A stretch of DNA of 64,000 nt from an uncultured Eggerthellaceae bacterium (GTDB taxonomy: Bacteria; Actinomycetota; Coriobacteriia; Coriobacteriales; Eggerthellaceae). The translations under genes were made by a program, and so were the position numbers. The stretch lies in the NCBI GenBank assembly GCA_937892845.1, contig CALBGP010000001.1:62001-126000 (forward strand), written 5' to 3'. Under the pieces are notes generated by a model. The model was not told the DNA's origin. It made no database searches and worked only from the letters and a program-made list of their open reading frames with translations. Below, one piece after another: positions 33,721-42,470 of this stretch (the first letter of the stretch is position 1; each line of letters opens with the position of its first letter).

Positions 33721-34024
33721 GCTTCCACCTTTCTGCACGGATCAACCGTGAACATGCGGCCGTTGCGAGCCGCTTTGCGAATACGCCTGCTGCTGCGTAA
33801 CCATGCGGTGGGCGTGGAAACGAAGAAGCAGGTAAAAGTGCAACCGTTAGAGTATAAGCGAGACAACAGCCTGAGGCAAGATTCCAAATAAGGAGAAGCC
33901 GTGTATGCGGCCCGAATCCCTGAACCGGAAAACAGCCTTCGCGGCGGTGCTGCATCGCGAGGGAGTACAATGAGGGAATACGCCCATAGGCTATCTCTCC
34001 AATACTCTACGAAAGAAGGCGGAT
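33721..34024. other. Divergent spacer between rpsO and the amidase gene
   Basis: About 300 bases without a credible gene. It carries the rpsO promoter (annotated) and must hold the amidase promoter. TACAAT at 33966-33971 is a possible plus-strand -10, but no matching -35 is seen. Short open frames here have neither ribosome sites nor recognisable products. Confidence 0.5.
33851..33879 (-). promoter_or_regulatory. rpsO promoter
   Basis: On the minus strand TTGCCT is followed after exactly 17 bases by TATACT. This is the best sigma-70-type promoter in the window and is consistent with strong ribosomal-protein expression. Transcription would start near 33844, giving a leader of about 120 bases. 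Confidence 0.75.
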
Positions 34025-34930
34025 ATGCAGACTATAGAGCACCAAGTGTATGCATTCTCCAAGGACAACGAACCCTGCGCCACCGCAAAACCCGGCCAAT
34101 TGCTGAAATTCATCACCCAAGACTGCTTCAGCAATCGCATCTGCGATGAGTCGATCACCATGGCCGATCTTGATTACACCTACGGCGGCGCCAACCCGGC
34201 CGCAGGACCCGTATTCATCGAGGGCGCCCAACCCGGCGATGTCCTGGTGGTCGACATACTCGACATCCGCGTGGCAGACGAAGGAACCGTCGCAACCGAC
34301 GATCACTGCGGCCCCCTGTTTGAAACAACGGGCTACCGCACGAAGAAAGTGCGCATCGCGGACGGATTCGCGGATTTCAACGGCGTGAAGATTCCCATTG
34401 ACCCCATGATCGGCGTGATAGGAACCGCACCAGACGGCGAAGACGTCATCGACGGCTACGTGGGACCCCACGGCGGAAACATGGACAACAAGCTCATCAC
34501 CAAAGGCTCGCGCCTTTACTTCCCCGTGCGTGTTGAGGGCGCTTTGCTGCAGATGGGAGATGTGCATGCGACAATGGGCGACGGTGAGCTCTGCGGAACG
34601 GGAATTGAGATTCGCGCAGAAATCACCGCGATTACTTCGCTCGTGAAAGGCTTCGAACTCAATTGGCCCGTGCTCGAAACCAAAGACAAATGGTACGTCA
34701 ACGCAAGTGCCCCCAAATACGACGAGGCGCTCATGAACGCCTCGAAGGAAATGCAGCGTCTGCTGATGGCAATCACCGGCTGGGATGCCGTGGATACCTA
34801 TATGTACATGTCCATCCGAAGCGATGTTGAGATCAGCCAGGGATGCGAACCCTGTGAGGTCCAAGTATCGTTGCGAATCGGAACACCGAAACTCGGTGAT
34901 TTTCCCCCGCTCATCCCCTGCTCTCTATAG
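34025..34930 (+). CDS. Acetamidase/formamidase family amidohydrolase
   Basis: A 301-residue enzyme of the FmdA/AmdA family, which hydrolyses formamide, acetamide or related short amides to ammonia and the acid. Visible are DCFSNRI near the N terminus, NPAAGPVFIEGAQPGD, and PHGGNMDNKLI with the metal-site GGN region. Also visible are GDVHATMGDGELCGTGIE, whose His, Asp and Glu belong to the conserved active-site set, and an MYMSIRSDVEISQ end. The ATG follows AAGGCGGAT. An APC permease follows on the same strand after about 185 bases with a hairpin between, so uptake of an amide-bearing amino acid or amine and its hydrolysis may be linked. The true substrate is unknown. Confidence 0.9.
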   Translation: MQTIEHQVYAFSKDNEPCATAKPGQLLKFITQDCFSNRICDESITMADLDYTYGGANPAAGPVFIEGAQPGDVLVVDILDIRVADEGTVATDDHCGPLFETTGYRTKKVRIADGFADFNGVKIPIDPMIGVIGTAPDGEDVIDGYVGPHGGNMDNKLITKGSRLYFPVRVEGALLQMGDVHATMGDGELCGTGIEIRAEITAITSLVKGFELNWPVLETKDKWYVNASAPKYDEALMNASKEMQRLLMAITGWDAVDTYMYMSIRSDVEISQGCEPCEVQVSLRIGTPKLGDFPPLIPCSL

Positions 34931-35010
34931 ATTCCTCATACTTTAATGTGCTGTAGCAATACAATCGCGCTAAAGCCTGACGGGCTGAGCGATTCTGCAA
35001 GCTCACTGCG

Positions 35011-35042
35011 CACCCGGACTCCAGCCTTTTGGAATCCGGGTG
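35011..35042 (+). terminator. Hairpin between the amidase and the APC permease
   Basis: CACCCGGA pairs with TCCGGGTG, extended past one mismatch by three more pairs, with an 8-base loop containing TTTT. There is no long T run after it. It may reduce read-through to the permease or act as an attenuator. Confidence 0.55.
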
Positions 35043-35114
35043 CTTGGTTTGAAGCCGAGCACCACCCTCTCTCCGTTAGGTCCGTTCCAACTTACAACCG
35101 GAAAGAGGTGTCAA

Positions 35115-36515
35115 ATGGCGGAACACAAAACCGCTGACAAAGTCGGCAACGCTTCGCTTGAGCAATTCGGCTACAAGCAGGAGCTGCGTCGAGGTCTCGG
35201 CCTTTGGGACGTCGTCTTGTACGGCGTGCTCTTCATGGTCATCATCGCCCCGCATTCCATCTGGGGTCTCGTCCAGCAAGACGGCCTGGGAATGTCAACG
35301 CTCGTGTATCTGGTCGGCTTCGTGGCCATCGGTTTCACAGCGCTCAGCTATGTCCAAATGAGCAAGAAATTCCCCATCGCAGGCTCGGTGTACTCCTACG
35401 TTCAGAGAGGCCTGAATCCGCACGTTGGTTTCATTTCGGGCTGGCTGATCCTTCTCGACTACTGCATCACCCCCGCACTGCTCTACGTCATGGTTGCCAA
35501 CTGGGGAACCATGCTCGTTCCCAACAGCCCTTGGTTCGTATGGGTCATCGTGTTCATCGTCTTCAACACGTTCGTGACCATTCGCGGCATCTCCATGAGC
35601 CGTGGCATCGATTTCGTGATCTTCGCCGTTGAAATCGTTGCAGTCATCGCATTCGTCGCACTTGGCTGCAACTTCATTCTCGGAGGCGGCGGCACCGGCG
35701 AATTCAACATGGACCCCATTTGGCAGTCCGATAAGGTGACGTTCGGATTCCTCGCCGCAGGCATCTCCATTGCAGCGCTGAACTTCCTTGGTTTCGACGG
35801 TATCTCAACGCTGGCCGAAGAGACCGAACATCCCGAGAAGAACATCGGTCGCGGCATCATGATCGCCCTCGGCATCATCATCGTCTGCTTCTCCGTCCAG
35901 ACCTACATAGCCTCCCTCATCCAGCCCGACTGGGCAAGCTGGACGCCCGAGCATGCTGAGAACGCATTCTTCTACGGTTGCCAGCTGATCGGCGGCGACA
36001 TCTTCATGAAGATCATGCTGGTCATCAACATCGTTGCCATCGGTATTGCCAACATCATGAATGCCCAGATGGCAGCCTCCCGCCTGCTCTACAGCATGGG
36101 TCGCGACAAAGTCATCCCCAGCATCTTCGGCAAAGTTCATCCCAAGTACCAGACCCCCTGGGTGGGCGCAATCTTCATCGGCATCGTCGCAATGGCGCTG
36201 TCCCTCATTCTGACCATGGCCGACCTCGCAACTCTGGTCAACTTCGGAGCCCTGTCTTCGTTCATCATCTTGAACTTCTCCGTATTCTGGTATTTCTTCA
36301 TCAAGGAGAAGAAGCGCAACACCGTCGGCGATTGGCTGAAGTATGCCATCTGCCCCTGGATCGGCATCATCATCCTCGCCTATGTCTTCACCGGCTTCGA
36401 GCCCTTCACTTGGGCTATGGGACTCACCTGGTTCGTCATCGGCTTCATCATGTGCGCCGTGAAATCCAAGGGATTCAAGGAAGTTCCAGAGGCATTCAAA
36501 CACCTCGAAGTGTAA
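35115..36515 (+). CDS. APC-family amino acid permease
   Basis: A 466-residue inner-membrane permease of the amino acid-polyamine-organocation superfamily with about twelve hydrophobic segments. Features: LRRGLGLWDVVLYGVLFM at the first helix; FPIAGSVYSYVQRGLNPHVGFISGW, the helix 2-3 consensus read in two overlapping parts; FLGFDGISTLAEETEHPEKN in the middle, an APC hallmark; and ASRLLYSMGRDKVIP. The N-terminal 25 codons of the larger open frame are excluded because ATG 35115 follows AGAGGTG. The putrescine importer PuuP and related YfnA proteins are similar in type, but the substrate is undetermined. It closes a two-gene unit with the amidase and ends in a strong terminator. Confidence 0.92.
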   Translation: MAEHKTADKVGNASLEQFGYKQELRRGLGLWDVVLYGVLFMVIIAPHSIWGLVQQDGLGMSTLVYLVGFVAIGFTALSYVQMSKKFPIAGSVYSYVQRGLNPHVGFISGWLILLDYCITPALLYVMVANWGTMLVPNSPWFVWVIVFIVFNTFVTIRGISMSRGIDFVIFAVEIVAVIAFVALGCNFILGGGGTGEFNMDPIWQSDKVTFGFLAAGISIAALNFLGFDGISTLAEETEHPEKNIGRGIMIALGIIIVCFSVQTYIASLIQPDWASWTPEHAENAFFYGCQLIGGDIFMKIMLVINIVAIGIANIMNAQMAASRLLYSMGRDKVIPSIFGKVHPKYQTPWVGAIFIGIVAMALSLILTMADLATLVNFGALSSFIILNFSVFWYFFIKEKKRNTVGDWLKYAICPWIGIIILAYVFTGFEPFTWAMGLTWFVIGFIMCAVKSKGFKEVPEAFKHLEV

Positions 36516-36539
36516 ACCCCAGCACTCATTGCTTACGAA

Positions 36540-36570
36540 AAATGCGACCCTTCGGGGTCGCATTTTTTTT
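36540..36570 (+). terminator. Strong Rho-independent terminator
   Basis: A perfect 11-bp stem AAATGCGACCC/GGGTCGCATTT closed by a TTCG tetraloop and running into eight T. It lies 25 bases after the permease stop and ends the amidase-permease unit. Confidence 0.95.
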
Positions 36571-36624
36571 GGATCGTGGACTGAAAGCAAACGCGATACG
36601 CAAAAGTGCGCAGCTGGTACGCAA

Positions 36625-37617
36625 TCAGAATTCAGGCTTGAGGGGCCTATCGAACATGGAACCTGCCGCCTTTCGCAAGTCAGCACCCTCCCAGATGACC
36701 GAACGCACGATTTCAGTGATGGGCAGATCCACATTGTAGCGTTTAGCAAGCACATCAAGCGTTTTGCAAGCCAACGCCCCTTCAACAACCATATGCGTTT
36801 GCTCCCGATATTCATCAAGCGTCATTCCGGCTGCCATCTTGGCACCGAATGTTCTGTTTCTGGAATGCTCGCTCGTGCAGGTGACAATCAAGTCCCCTGC
36901 ACCCGCAAGCCCCAAGCAGGTCATGGAAGAACCACCGCAGGCCTTCACGAGCCTGCTCATTTCAGCCAGGCCCCTGGTCATGATCATCGCGGCGGTGTTG
37001 TCGCCGAAACCCAGTCCGTAGGAAGCGCCTACGGCGATGGCGATCACGTTCTTGAAAGCAGCACAAAGCTCAGCTCCCAGAACATCATCGCTTGCGTAAG
37101 CGCGAAACGTATCCGTAGAGAACAGCTTTTGGAAGAATTGAGCCGTCGAAGCGTTTTCCGAGGCCACGACCGTAGCAGAGGGCTGCCCGAAAACAACCTC
37201 CTCAGCATGGTTGGGACCGCTCAAGACGGCAAGACGCGAACTGTTGCCCATCTCCTGCTCGAAAACTTCGACAGGTAGAAGACCGGTTTTCTCCTCTAAG
37301 CCCTTGAAGCAGATGATGACAGGCGTATCGCGAGACACAAGCGCGGACAGGTCTCGGGCGATCTGACGCATGACGGCTGACGGGGTCACGACGACCACTG
37401 CTTCGGCACCATGAAGAGCCTGGGCGTAATCAGAATACGCCCGGATGGAATCACTCAACGTAGCCGACGTAAGGTAATGGGGATTCCGATGGTTGGAATT
37501 GATGCCTTCGCAAACTTCAGGCTTTCGAGCCCAAATCCTGACATCGTGCCCGCCCGAAGCGAGCATCTGCGCCAATGCGGTACCCCAAGAACCGGCACCT
37601 ATTACGGAAACACTCAT
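36625..37617 (-). CDS. gpsA: Glycerol-3-phosphate dehydrogenase [NAD(P)+]
   Basis: GpsA reduces dihydroxyacetone phosphate to sn-glycerol 3-phosphate for phospholipid synthesis. It has 330 residues. The Rossmann motif GAGSWGTALA starts at residue 7; SGPNHAEEV and the catalytic Lys in CAAFKNVIAIA follow, with GAGDLIVTC and SEHSRNRTFG for substrate binding. The ATG follows GAGG. Its product feeds PlsY, encoded 39 bases upstream in the same run, so the pair forms the start of membrane lipid synthesis. Confidence 0.97.
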   Translation of the reverse strand: MSVSVIGAGSWGTALAQMLASGGHDVRIWARKPEVCEGINSNHRNPHYLTSATLSDSIRAYSDYAQALHGAEAVVVVTPSAVMRQIARDLSALVSRDTPVIICFKGLEEKTGLLPVEVFEQEMGNSSRLAVLSGPNHAEEVVFGQPSATVVASENASTAQFFQKLFSTDTFRAYASDDVLGAELCAAFKNVIAIAVGASYGLGFGDNTAAMIMTRGLAEMSRLVKACGGSSMTCLGLAGAGDLIVTCTSEHSRNRTFGAKMAAGMTLDEYREQTHMVVEGALACKTLDVLAKRYNVDLPITEIVRSVIWEGADLRKAAGSMFDRPLKPEF

Positions 37618-37656
37618 TGAGTACCTCTTTCATCCCGGAGCGCTGCAGGAAATGGC

Positions 37657-38337
37657 TCATCGTGCAGCCATGGCGGCATTGCGCTTCTTATCGCCTATCC
37701 GCCGCTCCGTACCGCTGAGCAAACGCTGGATGTTCTCACGATGCGCCCACACGACCAAACCTCCGGTCACGGCGCAACAGGCAATCCCCAAGGGGTCGCC
37801 CTGCATGAAATACAGCGACACAACAGGACACAGGGCAGCCGACATGATGGAGCCGACAGACACGTACCGCGTAAGGACGACAAGAACCGCGAAGATTCCG
37901 AACAGTTCGATACAGGCTCCGATGGGACCGAAGGCGACGAAGAGGGCCCCGATTGCTGTGGCAATTCCCTTTCCGCCCTTGAATCCAAGCCACGGCGAGA
38001 AGATGTGGCCCAACGTTGCACCCATCGTCGCGATGGCAAGGATGGAATAGTACGTGATGCCGCCATCGCCGACCAGCCCGTCGACGGGCAGGAAAAACCA
38101 GCATGCACCCAAACCTACGAAACCGGAGATAAGGCCCTTGCCGAAATCAAGAAGGAACACGGCGACACCACCGACCTTGCCCATCGAACGCATCGCGTTG
38201 GTAGTGCCGATGTTGCCGCTCCCCACCTCTCGGATATCGAAGTGATAGACGGTCTTGGAGATGATAAGCCCCCAGGGGATGGACCCCAACAGGAAGGTCA
38301 CAGCAAAGACCCCGAAGGCAACGAGCAATTCAACCAT
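37657..38337 (-). CDS. plsY: Glycerol-3-phosphate acyltransferase PlsY
   Basis: A membrane enzyme that acylates glycerol 3-phosphate with acyl-phosphate to lysophosphatidate. It has 226 residues. The three conserved motifs are GSIPWG near the N terminus, REVGSGNIGTTNAMR, and FKGGKGIAT. Several transmembrane segments are evident. It lies between der and gpsA. PlsC, the next enzyme of the pathway, is encoded about 6 kb away (43295-44137). A 25-residue C-terminal tail is hydrophilic and basic. Confidence 0.96.
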   Translation of the reverse strand: MVELLVAFGVFAVTFLLGSIPWGLIISKTVYHFDIREVGSGNIGTTNAMRSMGKVGGVAVFLLDFGKGLISGFVGLGACWFFLPVDGLVGDGGITYYSILAIATMGATLGHIFSPWLGFKGGKGIATAIGALFVAFGPIGACIELFGIFAVLVVLTRYVSVGSIMSAALCPVVSLYFMQGDPLGIACCAVTGGLVVWAHRENIQRLLSGTERRIGDKKRNAAMAAR

Positions 38338-38359
38338 GGATATTCCAATCGCGACGTGG

Positions 38360-39679
38360 CTAGTCCTTGCGCTTGAACTTCAGACGGATAGGCGTACCCG
38401 TGAAATCAAACGATGAGCGAAGCCGGTTTTCAAGATAGCGCTTGAAATTATCATCGACGATCTCAGGATGGTTGCAGAAGAACGTGAACTCAGGAGGGCA
38501 CGACGCGGTCTGAGTGACATACTTGAGCTTGAGGATTTTCTTTCCCTGGCTGACCGTATGGCCGAAATCCCTGATGCCCTGCAACCACGTATTGAGCTTG
38601 CTCGTTGAGGTTTGGCTGGAGAAATTAGCATACGCGGCATCGACTGCATCCCAAATGCGGGATACGCCTTTGCCTGTCAGGGCCGAGATGCTGATAACCG
38701 GAGCGTAGCCCACGAAACCCATGCGATCATCGATTCGATCTCGCAGCTCTTCAAGAACTTCGCCCGATTCGACGGCGTCGCGTTTATTGAGCAGCATGAC
38801 CATGGCGCAACCGCGGTCGACGGCGAATCCCGCTACACGCTGATCCTGATCGGTAAGCCCCAGGGTGGCATCGATGACCAGCAACGCAACATCGGCACGG
38901 TCGATGGCGCGCATGGCACGCACGAAACCGTAGTACTCGACATCTTCATTGATTTGGCTCTTACGGCGCAGACCCGCGGTATCGACGATGGTGTACGAAC
39001 GGCCATCATGCACGATGTGCGTATCGATGGCATCACGGGTGGTGCCCGCAACATCGCTGACGATAGAGCGCTCTGCAGCGACAAGCTTGTTGGTCAAAGA
39101 GCTCTTCCCTGCATTCGGACGACCGATGATGGCTACATTGATGGCACCATCATCCTCTTCGTTTTCGAAATCAACCTCGATCTGAGACAGGAAACCCGTG
39201 ATCTCATCGAGCAGGTCGCCCGTGCCGTTTCCATGAAGCGCAGAGACCGGCCAAGGGTCGCCCAGGCCAAGCTGATAGAAATCCCAAAGGGCATCGGTGT
39301 TGCCGGGATTGTCCATCTTGTTAACGGCAAGCAGAACAGGCTTACCGCTGCGCTTCAATATACGCGCAACCTCTTCGTCATCAGGCGCAACGCCGCAACG
39401 GCTATCGACAAGGAAGACGATGACATCCGCTTCCTCCGTAGCAAGGAACGCTTGGCTCCGAATGGAACCCTGGAAACGGTCGTCATCGCACATTTCAATG
39501 CCGCCGGTATCGATAAGCGTGAAATGGATTCCGTTCCAATCGGCCTCATGGTAGGAACGGTCACGTGTGACACCACGCATCTCATGCACGATGGCGTCGT
39601 TGGCTTGCGCGATTCGGTTTACAAACGTGGATTTGCCGACATTCGGGCGGCCGACAACGGCAACAATGGGAAGGGCCAT
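38360..39679 (-). CDS. der: Ribosome biogenesis GTPase Der (EngA)
   Basis: A tandem GTPase needed for 50S subunit assembly. It has 439 residues. The first G domain has GRPNVGKS at 10-17 with DTGG and NKMD; the second has GRPNAGKS near residue 190 with DTAG and NKRD; and a C-terminal KH-like domain follows. AGAGGA precedes the ATG. It is five bases after the DUF512 gene, an adjacency known from clostridia and actinobacteria. Confidence 0.98.
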   Translation of the reverse strand: MALPIVAVVGRPNVGKSTFVNRIAQANDAIVHEMRGVTRDRSYHEADWNGIHFTLIDTGGIEMCDDDRFQGSIRSQAFLATEEADVIVFLVDSRCGVAPDDEEVARILKRSGKPVLLAVNKMDNPGNTDALWDFYQLGLGDPWPVSALHGNGTGDLLDEITGFLSQIEVDFENEEDDGAINVAIIGRPNAGKSSLTNKLVAAERSIVSDVAGTTRDAIDTHIVHDGRSYTIVDTAGLRRKSQINEDVEYYGFVRAMRAIDRADVALLVIDATLGLTDQDQRVAGFAVDRGCAMVMLLNKRDAVESGEVLEELRDRIDDRMGFVGYAPVISISALTGKGVSRIWDAVDAAYANFSSQTSTSKLNTWLQGIRDFGHTVSQGKKILKLKYVTQTASCPPEFTFFCNHPEIVDDNFKRYLENRLRSSFDFTGTPIRLKFKRKD

Positions 39680-39684
39680 GATAT

Positions 39685-41112
39685 CTATCCTCTGACGATC
39701 TCTTCGATTTCGGTCATGAATTCATACGGGCTACAGGATACCACGGATACGGGAATACCCGCGATGTCTCGGATATCGTCCACAGTCATATCATCGAGCG
39801 TGACACCATCCGCATTGAACATGATGGAAGGAAGCACGACGAAATCACGAGGTGAAACACCGCGGATAGCACGAGCTACATCATTGCCGCACAAGAGCCC
39901 CGTTACATCGACATTGCCGCCGAAATACTCGTTTTCAACGAACAGAGGCTCCAGCAACCCCGCTAGAGGACTCTCGGCGCACAAACGACCGAACACGTGG
40001 CGCTGAGCGCAACCAAGCACATAGTAGACCCTGCACCCCTCCTCCACGAGGGTTTCAGCCAGCGAGTCAATTTTATCCCCGGATCGGATCCAGTCCTGTT
40101 CGAGCGAACGAACAAGCCCTATCCCATCCTCGAACATGGCGAAGCCATCGTAATGCACGGCTTGCGGAATGCTATCGAGCACGGATTCCCCATAGGCATT
40201 GATATAGAACTCATCGGCGGCATAGGCCCACGCTCGTCCCCGTTCCGCCAAAGCATGGTCGGAAACAGCCTCTATAGTACGTATGACCTCAAGCGCTCGC
40301 TCGGGATCAGCGAAGCTTTCCGTAATGGCGCTTTGATGGCGCGTGTAGCCGACAGGAACCACACCGATATTGGTTACACCCGGCCTCAGATAAGCCCAGG
40401 CCAAAGTGCGTTGAAGCTCCGCACCGTCATTGATGCCCGGCATGAGGACTATCTGGGCATCGAACTCGATCCCTGCGTCGAGCAGGCGCTCAAGCGCCTC
40501 AATGCCCCGAGGAGCATGACGGCCGATCAATCTTGCGCGGATGTCAGCGGACACAGCGTGAAGGGATACACGGAGAGGCGAAATGCGCTGCTCGATGATG
40601 CGATCGATATCCTCATCGGACAAGTTCGTCAGCGTGACGAAATTGCCCTGCAGAAAACTCAGGCGATAATCGTCATCTTTGACAGAAAGGCTCGGACGTG
40701 CATGTTCGGGAAGCTGACGCATGAAGCAGAAGCGACAGGCATTGCGACACGTGCGAATCTTGTCGAAAATAGCACCATCGAAGGCAATGCCCCAGCTCTC
40801 CCCTTCTTCGCGCTCAAGTTCAACGGTTCCGGCATCCCCGTCAGTATCTACATATCCTAATTCGATGACATCACCATCGGTAAGCCACCTCCAATCGAGG
40901 ATGTCGCGCACAGGATTGCCATCGACGGAGGTGATGATGCATCCAGGGGTGAAACCCGCATCGTCGGCTGGACTCAAAGGATCCACAGCGGCGATACGCG
41001 CGCACGTCCTTGCCGCATCTCCCGGATAACTGCCCCTTGAACAGCTTGAACCCTGTTCAGGTTCGCAGGAGACAGCGCAAGAAGGGCATTCTCTATCAGG
41101 CAGCGATGTCAT
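39685..41112 (-). CDS. DUF512 radical-SAM-like protein with PDZ-like N-terminal domain
   Basis: A conserved protein of unknown function, 475 residues. After a Cys-rich N-terminal stretch (CPSC and further Cys within the first 40 residues) comes a PDZ-like segment (PADDAGFTPGCIITSVDGNPV, read in two overlapping parts). Then comes the cluster motif CRNACRFCF with the radical-SAM spacing C-X3-C-X2-C, a barrel region including RVSLHAVSADIRARLIGR, and the C-terminal DUF512 domain. The start is ATG 41112 behind AAAGG, 23 codons inside the open frame. Linkage to der suggests a role in ribosome or tRNA maturation, but no activity has been established that I know of. Confidence 0.88.
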   Translation of the reverse strand: MTSLPDRECPSCAVSCEPEQGSSCSRGSYPGDAARTCARIAAVDPLSPADDAGFTPGCIITSVDGNPVRDILDWRWLTDGDVIELGYVDTDGDAGTVELEREEGESWGIAFDGAIFDKIRTCRNACRFCFMRQLPEHARPSLSVKDDDYRLSFLQGNFVTLTNLSDEDIDRIIEQRISPLRVSLHAVSADIRARLIGRHAPRGIEALERLLDAGIEFDAQIVLMPGINDGAELQRTLAWAYLRPGVTNIGVVPVGYTRHQSAITESFADPERALEVIRTIEAVSDHALAERGRAWAYAADEFYINAYGESVLDSIPQAVHYDGFAMFEDGIGLVRSLEQDWIRSGDKIDSLAETLVEEGCRVYYVLGCAQRHVFGRLCAESPLAGLLEPLFVENEYFGGNVDVTGLLCGNDVARAIRGVSPRDFVVLPSIMFNADGVTLDDMTVDDIRDIAGIPVSVVSCSPYEFMTEIEEIVRG

Positions 41113-41132
41113 GGGGAGCCTTTCATATACGA

Positions 41133-41152
41133 GGGGCGGCCAAAGCCGCCCC
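41133..41152 (-). terminator. Hairpin between the M23 peptidase and DUF512 genes
   Basis: A perfect 8-bp stem GGGGCGGC/GCCGCCCC with a 4-base loop, 44 bases after the peptidase stop. No T run follows on the minus strand. Confidence 0.6.
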
Positions 41153-41196
41153 AATCCATCGTCAAAGCGCACGCGGCGCAAGCCAGCATACGCAGC

Positions 41197-42366
41197 TTAC
41201 CAGCCGAAATATCCAGTGGGATCAACTGCGGTACCCGATACTCCGTCAGGAGAATCGACATTGATCTGGAAATGAAGATGAGGTCCGGTGGAAAATCCCG
41301 TGGAACCGGAAGTCATGATGCATTGTCCAGCGGAAACCTGCTGTCCGGTACTCACATTCAAAGAGCTGCCATGCAGATACCAGGATACGAGGCCGCCGCC
41401 ATGGTTGACCGTCACCGCAAGGCCTCCGGAACCAAACCAACCTGCGGTGGTGACGACGCCGTCCGCCATGCAGTACACCGGTTCATAGCTGCAGGACAAG
41501 TCTACGCCCTGATGGTAATCACCGATGGATGGACGCCAGCCGAATCCGCTGGTGATGAATTTGCCCGGTGCAGGATTGACCCATCCATCCACGGAAACAG
41601 AGCCGCCGGTCTGATTATTGATGGCATCCTGAGCAGCCTTCTTGGCCTCCTCTTCACGACGACGCGCTTCTTCGGCATCCATTCGAATCTGCTCTATTTC
41701 GGCATTTGCCGCCGCGATGTCCTCATTCATCTTGTCATATTCGGCCTGAAGCGAAGCCTGCGCCGCCTCAAGCTCCTTCTTGGCCGCATCGGCGTTGGCA
41801 ACCTCCTCGGCTGCAATTGCCTCCTGACGGGCATGCTCGTCACGGGCGGCCTGAGCCTCGGCCTTGGCGTCTTTGCTTTCCTGGACAAGGCGCGCATCCT
41901 GCTCGGACACGCGCTCGATGGCATCAAGATTGGTGGTGAACTCCTCGAACGAGGAAGACCCCATCAAGACATCGAGGAAGCTGTGCGAGCTTCCATGCTT
42001 GTACATGGCCTCGACACGGGTGGAAAGTTGAACCTGCAGTTCGGCAATGCGCTGCTCTGCCGCTTCGATACGCGCCTGAGCCTCTTCCATGGCAGCAACG
42101 GCGGCATCATGGGCTTCGACAGCCTGGTTGTAGCGCTCAAGGGCGGCATTGTATTGATCCTGAAGGGCCGAAAGGCGTGCGGCAACCTCATCCGCCTGCG
42201 CCTGCATGGCATTGGCGTTCTCCTGAAGCTGATCGGCCTTGGCATCAAGGTCATCGGCTTCACTTGCATAGGCAAGCCAAGGAAACAACGTGAGTCCGCC
42301 GGCAACGGCGCACATTTTGATGAAATTACGACGGGGCACCATCAGCCCAGAGCTTGTCTCGTTCAT
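41197..42366 (-). CDS. Exported M23-family peptidoglycan endopeptidase with coiled coil
   Basis: A cell-wall hydrolase or hydrolase activator of 389 residues. The N terminus carries a twin-arginine motif, RRNFIKM at 12-18, followed by a hydrophobic stretch and a likely cleavage after AYA. A long charged Ala/Glu/Gln-rich coiled coil covers about 38-250, and the C-terminal LytM/M23 domain has metal ligands HQGVD and HLHF. The layout matches EnvC/NlpD-like or PcsB-like division proteins. Tat export of such a protein is unusual. It lies between ispH and DUF512 without overlaps. Confidence 0.92.
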   Translation of the reverse strand: MNETSSGLMVPRRNFIKMCAVAGGLTLFPWLAYASEADDLDAKADQLQENANAMQAQADEVAARLSALQDQYNAALERYNQAVEAHDAAVAAMEEAQARIEAAEQRIAELQVQLSTRVEAMYKHGSSHSFLDVLMGSSSFEEFTTNLDAIERVSEQDARLVQESKDAKAEAQAARDEHARQEAIAAEEVANADAAKKELEAAQASLQAEYDKMNEDIAAANAEIEQIRMDAEEARRREEEAKKAAQDAINNQTGGSVSVDGWVNPAPGKFITSGFGWRPSIGDYHQGVDLSCSYEPVYCMADGVVTTAGWFGSGGLAVTVNHGGGLVSWYLHGSSLNVSTGQQVSAGQCIMTSGSTGFSTGPHLHFQINVDSPDGVSGTAVDPTGYFGW

Positions 42367-42470
42367 GGTTCATTCGCTCCTGGTATTTCTGGTCATTGCG
42401 GCAACGGTTCAGGCCGATTGCCAAAAACACAGGACATGATACCTTAATCCGCGAAACACAAGCAGGGTAT

